DNA of 36,952 nucleotides from Anaerolineales bacterium (GTDB lineage Bacteria > Chloroflexota > Anaerolineae > Anaerolineales > UBA11858), in the NCBI GenBank assembly GCA_021108255.1, contig JAIORG010000089.1:1-36952 (forward strand), given 5' to 3'. The position numbers and the translations under genes were made by a program. The first letter of the stretch is position 1. The number at the start of each line of letters is the position of its first letter. Under the pieces are notes generated by a model, which saw only the letters and a list, made by a program, of their open reading frames with translations, did not search any database and was not told where the DNA came from. Shown here piece by piece: positions 22,678-29,664 of this stretch.

Positions 22678-23457
22678 TTGGCAGATATCACCCGTCAACG
22701 AATTCATGTCAATATCCATATCGAGGGAACAACTAACTCTTCCTTCCTGGCGGAATTAGGGAATATCTACGGTACTGACCATATTCTAGTCTACAAGTTA
22801 CCCCAGAAAAGATTTATTCGCTTGAGTGATATTCCACTCAAACCTACCCAGTCTCTGCTAAAAATGGGGAAAGGCTTGCTGGGAAATGCGTCGTTCTTTA
22901 ATAGCAGTTCCATCAGTGAAAACATCGATCTTTCTGATGATAGCTTGTGGTTTAAGCGCAAGGAGCTGCCCGCGGATACTGCCGCGGTATTTGGATCATT
23001 CACCCCAAGCCTTTTTAAGGGGGTTTATGAAAATCCGTTTTTCAGCATTATCCTGAAAGACCCGTTAGAGCGAGTGATCTCTCTTTATGACGAATGGAAT
23101 AATACCAAGGGTGTTGTGAGATGGCGGGTAAATGTTCCTTTTGACAAAAATATGCCGTTTGTTGATTTTGCAGTTGAGGAAATATTTACCAACTTCCAAT
23201 CCAGATGTCTGGGAAATAAAAGACTGGGAGATTATGACCTGGTCGGTGTTGCTGCGTGCCAAGAAGGGTTCATCGCTCAGCTCAAAAACAAAGATTGGAA
23301 AGAATATGTAAATCAGGAACCTTATGAAATCCAATTGGATCACCCAAAGTACAAGAACCTGGGTATCACATCAGATTTTCTTAATCGTTTCCAGGAATTA
23401 AACCATATGGATTATTCCATCCATGAGCAAGCGAAAGAATTCATGGGTTATTGTTAA
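22678..23457 (+). CDS. Divergent sulfotransferase-like protein
   Basis: 259-residue protein with the outline of a sulfotransferase-2 family enzyme, but divergent. The N-terminal beta strand and turn NIHIEGTTNSSF (12-23) sits where PAPS-dependent enzymes have a P-loop-like IHIPKxGGT(T/S); the Lys and Gly residues are missing. The segment ILKDPLERVISLY (125-137) matches the 3'-phosphate-binding motif RxPxxRxxSxY, with Lys127 in place of the first Arg. Residue FQSRCLG and the following DLVGVAACQEGF also fit the family. TTG is the start: GAGGAG lies nine bases upstream and no ATG fits. Possible roles are sulfation of a glycan or lipid, or a non-catalytic relative. It has its own promoter-like element and ends just before a shared terminator. 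Confidence 0.6.
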   Translation: MADITRQRIHVNIHIEGTTNSSFLAELGNIYGTDHILVYKLPQKRFIRLSDIPLKPTQSLLKMGKGLLGNASFFNSSSISENIDLSDDSLWFKRKELPADTAAVFGSFTPSLFKGVYENPFFSIILKDPLERVISLYDEWNNTKGVVRWRVNVPFDKNMPFVDFAVEEIFTNFQSRCLGNKRLGDYDLVGVAACQEGFIAQLKNKDWKEYVNQEPYEIQLDHPKYKNLGITSDFLNRFQELNHMDYSIHEQAKEFMGYC

Positions 23458-23490
23458 AGAGGATTTCCTGCAGATTTCATAGAAAAAACA

Positions 23491-23520
23491 AGAAAAACCG
23501 CTGATAATCAGCGGTTTTTT
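23491..23520. terminator. Bidirectional intrinsic terminator
   Basis: AAAAACCGCTGA-taa-TCAGCGGTTTTTT forms a 12-bp stem with A and T tails on each side. It ends the sulfotransferase-like gene (plus) and tRNA-Pro(GGG) (minus). Confidence 0.85.
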
Positions 23521-23526
23521 CTCTAG

Positions 23527-23601
23527 TCGGGGCGGTCGGATTCGAACCGACGGCCTTTGCAACCCCATTGCAACGCGCTAACCGGACTGCGCCACGCCCC
23601 G
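23527..23601 (-). tRNA. tRNA-Pro(GGG)
   Basis: The minus strand folds into a full cloverleaf. The acceptor CGGGGCG pairs with CGCCCCG, with the C1-G72 pair usual for bacterial tRNA-Pro. The anticodon stem TTGCA/TGCAA holds loop ATGGGGT with anticodon GGG, and the T arm is GTCGG-TTCGAAT-CCGAC. The discriminator is A73. The 3' CCA is not encoded. Confidence 0.96.
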
Positions 23602-23611
23602 GACAATGAGC

Positions 23612-23640
23612 ATTATAGTGCCTTCTACTTGATATGGCAA
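23612..23640 (-). promoter_or_regulatory. Promoter of tRNA-Pro(GGG)
   Basis: On the minus strand TTGCCA (23640-23635) is followed after 17 bp by a perfect TATAAT (23617-23612), ten bases before the mature tRNA 5' end. Confidence 0.8.
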
Positions 23641-23709
23641 GATATCAAATAATCACCAAAAAACAGGTCTGAAGAGCCGCTCTGTCTACCTGTCTGCTTA
23701 GGTGTTTAT

Positions 23710-24843
23710 TCAGGCAAAAGGCAAAGTATATACCTGCCAGCGTTTGTATATTTCCGCCCCCATTTTTTCTGCTGTTAATACCGAGGTCGGGTTATCTACA
23801 TCTGTGATAGACATATCTGTCCACCGGTAACCATGTGCAATTGCCTGATTAAAAAGCCCTTCAAATAACAGCACAGCTACTCCAGTACCCCAATATTCCG
23901 GCAGCACAAGACCACTCTTGATAGTCATACTGTTTGGTTCCCGTCTTTTAACCAACCAGAACAACTTGAGGATATCCCAGGGGTACCGTAATCCATTTAC
24001 ATCACTGAAGATTTCGTTTAAGTTGGGCAGCCCGGGCAAAAATCCCACCGCTTCTCCATCTACCTCAGCAAATAATATAAAGGCGGGATCGGCAATATTC
24101 CGGAATGGTTCCAGGGTCGCTTCCAGAGCATCCCGACGCCATCCGATATGATCATTAAGGTGTGCCAGTGCTTTGTTTAAAAGCCTGTGAACATTATCAA
24201 TTTCTTCCTGCCAGTTTTCAAAGTCAGCTTTCCGAACCATAATTTTCCCCTGAGATTTCACCCGCTTTGCCAAACGAACCAGACGCCGAAACTCAGGAGA
24301 ATCTTCCAGGTTGATTCTTAAGGCTACGTTCTGAGCCCGAGCAGGTTGGAAGCCATATCTATCCATGAATTCTTGATAATAGGGGGGCGTATGACCACAC
24401 ATCAAAGCCGGAGGTGTGTCACGTCCTTCAATTAAAACACCGTAACCATCTTCGTAATCAAGATTCCAGGGACCATACAAGGCGTTTAATCCCCGCTTTT
24501 CCCCCCACTCCATTACCTTTTCAATTAATGCCTGGAATACTTCATAATCCTCGATGTACTCAAGGAATCCGAACATGCATTCCTTTTTCCCCCTCTTCTG
24601 ATTTGTTGGCGGGTCCTCCGCGGCGCAAATTGTTCCAGCCAGTTTCCCATTTTTATAAGCAAGAAAGAACTCAGCTTCACCGCGATCAAAAAATACACCC
24701 CGATCAGGATCTATCACCTTTTTCCGTTCTGGCAACAACGGTGGCACCCACAACGGATCATTGCGATAAATCTTCCAGGGAAAGGTTAAGAACTTTCGCC
24801 TCTCTATTAGAGATTGCACCTGCTTAATTTCAATTTTTCCCAT
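23710..24843 (-). CDS. GNAT-like acyltransferase of unknown substrate
   Basis: 377-residue protein of a poorly characterised GNAT-fold family. The N-terminal part (FLTFPWKIYRNDPLWVPPLLPE) is typical of these long GNAT relatives. The C-terminal half has the acetyl-CoA-type elements FAEVDGEAVGFLPGLPN, LPEYWGTGVAVLLFEGL and DNPTSVLTAEKMGAEIYKRW. The canonical (R/Q)xxGx(G/A) loop is only loosely kept, so cofactor use is not assured. The ATG at 24843 is chosen for its AGGTGG; a TTG at 24891 overlapping the transporter stop lacks one. It lies 44 bases after the transporter gene and is probably cotranscribed with it. Confidence 0.7.
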   Translation of the reverse strand: MGKIEIKQVQSLIERRKFLTFPWKIYRNDPLWVPPLLPERKKVIDPDRGVFFDRGEAEFFLAYKNGKLAGTICAAEDPPTNQKRGKKECMFGFLEYIEDYEVFQALIEKVMEWGEKRGLNALYGPWNLDYEDGYGVLIEGRDTPPALMCGHTPPYYQEFMDRYGFQPARAQNVALRINLEDSPEFRRLVRLAKRVKSQGKIMVRKADFENWQEEIDNVHRLLNKALAHLNDHIGWRRDALEATLEPFRNIADPAFILFAEVDGEAVGFLPGLPNLNEIFSDVNGLRYPWDILKLFWLVKRREPNSMTIKSGLVLPEYWGTGVAVLLFEGLFNQAIAHGYRWTDMSITDVDNPTSVLTAEKMGAEIYKRWQVYTLPFA

Positions 24844-24887
24844 AATCAATCCACCTGGAAAATACCGGCAGGAAAAATTACTCCATA

Positions 24888-26234
24888 TCAAGCAGCCCGG
24901 CGTATCTTCAATTCTTCAACGATCTTTGAAAACTCTTTCCTGTCCAAAGGATATTTATACGCTAAAAATATCCCAATCGCCAACAACACTGCCGGAATGG
25001 GGCCAATGATCAATTTTATGCCCTGCAAAGCCCGCTCACTTTGCTGCGCGACATTAGGTTGATAACCTGTGAGTTCCAGGATGGGGCCGATGAAGGTGAC
25101 TGAAACTGCCGAAGTAACTTTCCGGGCGAGAGTTGTAACACTGTAAAACATTCCTTCGTGACGTTCACCGGTCTGGTACTCGTACCATTCAATAGCATCA
25201 GGCAGGATAGACCAGGGAAGCACGTGAGCTGCCGAAACGCCAATCCCAGCCATTGCGCACAAGATCAAGATTATGCTTAGTGGCGTTGCCGGGGTCATAA
25301 AAATGAGGGTCAACTGCACCACTGCCCAAAACGCAATTCCATACATATAAGCATAACGCTTGCTCCAGCGCTGTGAGACCCAATTCCAGATAGGCAGAGC
25401 GAACATGGCAATTACGAAGATTGTAGCCATAATAATATCATTCTGAGGTTCTCGTTGAACAACGTACTTAACATAAAACAACAGGCTGGTTTGCAGAATA
25501 TCTACAGAGATCCAAGTTGCAAGAAAAATCCCTAATCCATAACGGAACGGTACATTCTTCCAAACCGATTTAATGGATTCCCACAATGTTGGTTTTTCGA
25601 GATCACTGTAGTCTTCCCGCTCTTCAGTTCCGAAAAATGTTACGAACATTGGAAGAGCTGACATTAACCCGAAGATCGCACCCATAAATAAAACCTTGGA
25701 TGCATTCTCAGGTATGAAATCTCCAATAATAATTAAAGGCAAGGTGAAAGCGAGCAGGCTGCCCAGGATTGAAAAAAACATCCGGTAGCTGGTTAATGAA
25801 GTGCGTTCATCATAGTCAGAAGTCAATTCCGGAGTGAGGGCAAAATACGGCATATACAAAAGTGTAGCGGATGCTTCAAAGATAATATATGCCACAGAGT
25901 AGTATGCAACCAGTGCAGCAGTACTTTCAAAACCCGGGCGGTACCAGAGCATGGTGAAAGTAAAGGCTAGCGGGAGTGCTCCAAAGAGAAGATAGGGGCG
26001 ACGGCGCCCCCACCGGGTCCGGGTCCGATCAGAAATGTACCCAAAAATCGGATCGTTAATAAAATCCCATACTTTCCCGATTCCTATCGGTATCGCAGCT
26101 ACTGCTGGACGAAGCCCAACGACTTCAATCATGAAGAAAAGGAAGTATACACCCAGGATTGTGGAGGTAAGACTAAATCCAATATCCCCTGCCCCATACA
26201 TCAGTTTTTTCCGGCGGGTTAACTCGGAAGTCAT
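24888..26234 (-). CDS. MFS transporter, GPH/MelB-like (MFS_2)
   Basis: 448-residue polytopic membrane protein with about 12 hydrophobic segments. The family signature of glycoside-pentoside-hexuronide:cation symporters is in the first loop: DFINDPIFGYISDRTRT and RWGRRRPYLLFGA. A matching element in the second half is less clear (GIGVSAAHVLPWSILPDAIEW). It likely moves a small organic solute with an H+ or Na+ coupling ion across the inner membrane. Substrate is unknown; many MFS_2 members are not sugar carriers. AAGGAC precedes the ATG. It is divergent from the TetR gene, with 167 bases between them. Confidence 0.85.
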   Translation of the reverse strand: MTSELTRRKKLMYGAGDIGFSLTSTILGVYFLFFMIEVVGLRPAVAAIPIGIGKVWDFINDPIFGYISDRTRTRWGRRRPYLLFGALPLAFTFTMLWYRPGFESTAALVAYYSVAYIIFEASATLLYMPYFALTPELTSDYDERTSLTSYRMFFSILGSLLAFTLPLIIIGDFIPENASKVLFMGAIFGLMSALPMFVTFFGTEEREDYSDLEKPTLWESIKSVWKNVPFRYGLGIFLATWISVDILQTSLLFYVKYVVQREPQNDIIMATIFVIAMFALPIWNWVSQRWSKRYAYMYGIAFWAVVQLTLIFMTPATPLSIILILCAMAGIGVSAAHVLPWSILPDAIEWYEYQTGERHEGMFYSVTTLARKVTSAVSVTFIGPILELTGYQPNVAQQSERALQGIKLIIGPIPAVLLAIGIFLAYKYPLDRKEFSKIVEELKIRRAA

Positions 26235-26274
26235 ATAATTTGTCCTTGGATAAAAAAAGAATAATGATTTCAGT

Positions 26275-26280
26275 AGTATA
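26275..26280 (-). promoter_or_regulatory. Extended -10 element of transporter operon
   Basis: On the minus strand TATACT is preceded by TG at the extended position (TGtTATACT), about 40 bases before the transporter start. No good -35 hexamer at 17 bp was seen. Confidence 0.45.
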
Positions 26281-26341
26281 ACATCATCATCTTATGGAAA
26301 TCCTTCTCCAATCCAATTTTCTTAATTCACGGAAAATTGCT

Positions 26342-26369
26342 TGACTTTCCGCCAAAAATTTGTTACGCT
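26342..26369 (+). promoter_or_regulatory. Promoter of TetR gene
   Basis: TTGACT begins at about 26341-26342 and is followed after ~17 bp by TACGCT (26364-26369), with TGT just before it. The predicted transcription start falls at or next to the operator palindrome. Confidence 0.55.
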
Positions 26370-26373
26370 TAAA

Positions 26374-26391
26374 CTACCAAACGGTTGGTAG
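26374..26391. promoter_or_regulatory. Palindromic operator, probable TetR autoregulatory site
   Basis: CTACCAA-acgg-TTGGTAG is a perfect 7-bp inverted repeat of the kind bound by TetR-family fatty-acid regulators. It sits between the -10 element and the ribosome site of the TetR gene, so binding would block transcription initiation. No second copy was seen in the operon's other gaps or near the transporter promoter. Confidence 0.7.
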
Positions 26392-26401
26392 GGAGGTAAT
26401 C

Positions 26402-26965
26402 TTGTCCCGAAACGATATTCTCAGGGCCGCAGCTCAGATATTCCAGGAAAAAGGCTATCATGCAGCTTCAATGCAAGATATTGCTGAAGCTGTTGAACTG
26501 AAAAAAGGCAGCTTGTACCATCACGTCACCAGCAAACAGGAAATTTTATTAGCGTTGCTGGATGAAGCGCTGGATCTCATCATTGAACGGCTCCAGGCAG
26601 TAGAGGCTAAAGATTTATCACCAAATCTGAAGCTTCGCCAGACTATGCAGGCCTACCTGAGCTTCCTGGCAGAAAACAGGTCATTATCCTCCGTACTTAT
26701 TTTAGAACACAAATCTCTGAAGCCGGAATTTATTGACCTCCACATTCCCCGCCGGGATCGCATTGAACAAATCTGGCGGGAAATTATCGAAGAAGGGATA
26801 TCGTGTGGAGAGTTCCAATCCCGGGAACCTGCCTTGACCGCCAAAGCCCTGCTGGGCGTGCTCAACTGGGCAATAACCTGGTACCGGGAAGACGGCGCGC
26901 TCTCCCCGGACGAAATAGCAGACCACTTTGCAGACCTCTTTATTCAAGGTTTGCTCATCCGCTGA
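26402..26965 (+). CDS. TetR-family regulator of beta-oxidation operon
   Basis: 187-residue TetR/AcrR regulator. The helix-turn-helix occupies residues ~5-50: ILRAAAQIFQEKGYHAASMQ, then the recognition region ELKKGSLYHHVTSKQEIL. The C-terminal ligand domain is typical in size and has WAITWYREDG near the end, as in KstR2/FadR-like members that sense acyl-CoAs. The TTG at 26402 is chosen: AGGGAGG sits five bases upstream and it gives the standard short N terminus, whereas the ATG at 26360 lies upstream of the operator and inside the promoter. It likely represses itself and the fatty-acid genes that follow, with an acyl-CoA as inducer (inferred). Confidence 0.9.
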   Translation: MSRNDILRAAAQIFQEKGYHAASMQDIAEAVELKKGSLYHHVTSKQEILLALLDEALDLIIERLQAVEAKDLSPNLKLRQTMQAYLSFLAENRSLSSVLILEHKSLKPEFIDLHIPRRDRIEQIWREIIEEGISCGEFQSREPALTAKALLGVLNWAITWYREDGALSPDEIADHFADLFIQGLLIR

Positions 26966-26989
26966 TAAAAAATTCTATACCAGCAATCT

Positions 26990-27040
26990 AAAGGAGGAGG
27001 TGTTACTGGAAAGGATCAAATGTTTACCCGGATGAACTGA
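26990..27040 (+). promoter_or_regulatory. Leader with strong Shine-Dalgarno matches and a 6-codon frame
   Basis: AAAGGAGG (26990-26997) is a full anti-Shine-Dalgarno match with no long gene behind it. A second AAGGA precedes an ATG at 27020 opening a six-codon frame, MFTRMN, ending at 27040. This may be a leader peptide, a decayed gene start or chance. Confidence 0.25.
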
Positions 27041-27155
27041 ATATTCTTCTACCCTGGCATCAGTGATTATTACAAAGAAGGAAACCCAGGTAAACGAAGA
27101 CCAGCCAAACATCCCACCGCTTTTCTCTACCCGTTTATATTTCTCGGAGGCCTTT

Positions 27156-28250
27156 ATGTATTCATTTACCCCTACAGAAGAACAACAGATGCTCTTGGAT
27201 GCAGTAAAGCGGTACGCTGATCAGGATATGCGTCCCGCCGCTCGGGAAGCGGATGAAAAATCCGAACTTCCCCGGGATTTAATAGAAAAGGGATGGGAGC
27301 TTGGTGTGCTCCAGGCCTCCATCCCCGAAGATTATGACGGTTTTGGGGAATACTCCACCTTAACCGGTGTTCTGGCCGCAGAAGCAATGGCTTACGGTGA
27401 TCTGTCAACAGCACTGGCAGTGATGACACCCAATCTATTTGCACTTCCAATCTTCTTTTCAGGATCAGAGGAACAGAAAAAAGAATACCTCCCTGCTGTG
27501 ATTGCTGCAGAATGGAAAGCATACACAGCTGCTCTAATCGAACCGACCTTTAATTTTGATCCCTGGGAGCTTACGACTTCCGCTGTCCTTGCTGGGGATT
27601 CAATAGTAATCAGCGGAGAAAAAACCTATGTTCCCTATGCTGCGGAAGCAGAAGCCATGATCATCTACGCCAATTTAGATGGAGAAACACAGGGCTTTAT
27701 CGTCCCCCAGGGAACTGAAGGGCTTTCAGTGGGCGAACGGCAAAAAACGCTCGGCCTCCATGCATATCCCCTTTATTCCGTCACCCTGGATAAAGTCAAA
27801 ATTCCCGCAGATAATCGGTTAAACGGTTCCGAGGGCCACAGTTTAAAGTCCATAATGGCTTCCAGCCAGGTAGCCCTGGCAGCTATGGCAGTTGGTGTTG
27901 CTCAAGCAGCCTTTGAATATGCCGTAGATTATGCAAAAGAACGAGAGGTCTTTGGAGTCAAAGTAGCTCAAAAGCAATCCATTGCCTTTATGATTGCAGA
28001 AATGGGAACTGATATAGAAGCAACCCGTCTGCTGGCCTGGGAAGCTGCCTGGATGCTCGATGAAGGAAAAGATGAAGCAGACAAACACGCTTACCTGGCA
28101 TATAACTGCGCTGTGGATACGGTAATGATGGTAACTGACCAGGCTGTACAAATTCTGGGTGGTCACGGTTATATCAGGGAACATCCGGTGGAAATGTGGA
28201 TGAGGAATGGACGGGGATTTGCTGCCTTTACCGGCTTAGCATTGGTATAA
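27156..28250 (+). CDS. Acyl-CoA dehydrogenase-like subunit, degenerate active site
   Basis: 364-residue acyl-CoA dehydrogenase family protein. The fold is intact: an N-terminal helical domain, middle beta domain and C-terminal helices with YAKEREVFGVKVAQKQSIAF and QAVQILGGHGYIREHPVE. Key sites are unusual. The flavin/substrate motif TEPxxGSD reads IEPTFNFD, and the C-terminal region that normally holds the catalytic Glu (YEGT) reads GRGFAAFTG; no Glu stands at the alternative isovaleryl-CoA-dehydrogenase position either. It may therefore be the non-catalytic partner of the dehydrogenase encoded next. ATG 27156 follows CGGAGG; a GTG at 27063 has none. Confidence 0.82.
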   Translation: MYSFTPTEEQQMLLDAVKRYADQDMRPAAREADEKSELPRDLIEKGWELGVLQASIPEDYDGFGEYSTLTGVLAAEAMAYGDLSTALAVMTPNLFALPIFFSGSEEQKKEYLPAVIAAEWKAYTAALIEPTFNFDPWELTTSAVLAGDSIVISGEKTYVPYAAEAEAMIIYANLDGETQGFIVPQGTEGLSVGERQKTLGLHAYPLYSVTLDKVKIPADNRLNGSEGHSLKSIMASSQVALAAMAVGVAQAAFEYAVDYAKEREVFGVKVAQKQSIAFMIAEMGTDIEATRLLAWEAAWMLDEGKDEADKHAYLAYNCAVDTVMMVTDQAVQILGGHGYIREHPVEMWMRNGRGFAAFTGLALV

Positions 28251-28332
28251 AAATGATCCTCCTGATTATTCTTGATCTGGACGGACTCACTCAATCTCAG
28301 TTTAATTCCTTGCAAGATAAAGGAGAAAGATA

Positions 28333-29586
28333 ATGATCAGTTTTGAAATGCCAAAACCACTGGTTCAAACCCGTACTGTGGTTAAAACAGTTGCTGAAAA
28401 CATGATGCGTCCTGTATCCCGGGAAATGGATGAAAACGAACACGAAATACCCTGGGCCTATATTCAATTTATGCACACTGCCATGAAAGCATTGGGCGGT
28501 TCTTCGATGGCGGCCGATGATCCGCCAAAGAAAAAAGAACAGGATCCCAAAAAGGAAAAACGCCCCAGCATCAATTACCAGCGCTTAATGGTGATGGTGG
28601 AAATGCTTTCCTGGGGAGATGCAGGAATTTATCTCTGCACCCCCGGTGGTATGCTTGGGGCCGCTGCTGTTGGTGCGGCGGGAACTCCTGAGCAGAAAAA
28701 ACGCTTCTTAAGCCTGTTCCAGGGTAAAGAGCCAGTATTTGACGCCATGGCAATGACAGAACCCGAGGCCGGCTCCGATACTTCCGCGATCAGAGCCACT
28801 GCGGTTCTGGATGAAAAAACCAATGAATGGATATTGAACGGCGAGAAGATCTTTGTTACCGCAGGACATAAAGCCCTGGTGGATTCAAAAGGCTTTATCG
28901 TTGTCTGGGCCAGCCTGGACCTGGAAGCAGGTCGGGCAGGTATCCGGTCATTCATTATCGAAGCTGATACACCCGGCTGCAAAGTAACCAAAATGGAAGA
29001 AAAACTGGGTATCCGGGCCAGTGATACCGTTTCCATTGTCATGCAGGACTGCCGCCTTCCCTTTGATAATATTCTCGGATCTCCCACAATTGAAAAAAGC
29101 ACTAAAGGCTACAAAGGCGCCATGGCCACATTTGACGCAACCCGCCCGATTGTAGCAGCCTCTGCCCTGGGCGTGGCCCGTGCAGCGTTGGAGTTTGTCC
29201 ATGAAAAGCTGGCTGAAGAAAATATCACTATCCGGTACGGTCTGCCCCGGCAAAAAATGACCAACCTGGAACGAGAGGTCATTGACATGGAAACTCAACT
29301 TCGGGCTGCCTGGCTGCTTACTGTAAAAGCTCTCTGGATGGCCGACAATAAAAAATCCAATGCTTTGATCGCTTCCATGAGTAAAGTAAAAGCAGGCAAA
29401 GTTGCTACCATCATCACCCAGAAAGCAGTTGAGATCATGGGCCCAGTAGGCTACAGCCAGGAATATTTACTTGAGAAATGGTTCCGGGATGCAAAAATCA
29501 ACGACATTTTTGAAGGTACAGGGCAAATTAACCTGCTTGTTGTCGCCCGTAACATTCTCGGCTACCGGGGCAGTCAGCTGCGCTAA
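28333..29586 (+). CDS. Acyl-CoA dehydrogenase, catalytic
   Basis: 417-residue acyl-CoA dehydrogenase that should introduce the trans-2 double bond of acyl-CoA with FAD. Motifs are intact: MTEPEAGSDTSAIRA, GEKIFVTAG, and the C-terminal AKINDIFEGTGQINLLV, where the Glu is the expected base. The N terminus carries a Lys-rich insertion (PPKKKEQDPKKEKRP, near residue 65) that is absent from the usual enzymes and is probably a surface loop. AAGGAG lies before the ATG. It is 82 bases from the other dehydrogenase gene and directly before FadN, so it feeds the same spiral. Confidence 0.92.
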   Translation: MISFEMPKPLVQTRTVVKTVAENMMRPVSREMDENEHEIPWAYIQFMHTAMKALGGSSMAADDPPKKKEQDPKKEKRPSINYQRLMVMVEMLSWGDAGIYLCTPGGMLGAAAVGAAGTPEQKKRFLSLFQGKEPVFDAMAMTEPEAGSDTSAIRATAVLDEKTNEWILNGEKIFVTAGHKALVDSKGFIVVWASLDLEAGRAGIRSFIIEADTPGCKVTKMEEKLGIRASDTVSIVMQDCRLPFDNILGSPTIEKSTKGYKGAMATFDATRPIVAASALGVARAALEFVHEKLAEENITIRYGLPRQKMTNLEREVIDMETQLRAAWLLTVKALWMADNKKSNALIASMSKVKAGKVATIITQKAVEIMGPVGYSQEYLLEKWFRDAKINDIFEGTGQINLLVVARNILGYRGSQLR

Positions 29587-29664
29587 TAAGATATAAACCC
29601 ATTTCATTTGGCAGCAGCAAACCTGTCTTTCTGTTTTAGCTGCTCCGGAATGAGGAGAGATAAT

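Noticed and set aside
28629-29102. 157-codon minus-strand frame inside an acyl-CoA dehydrogenase gene
   Set aside because: Antisense shadow of a conserved gene with low-complexity composition.
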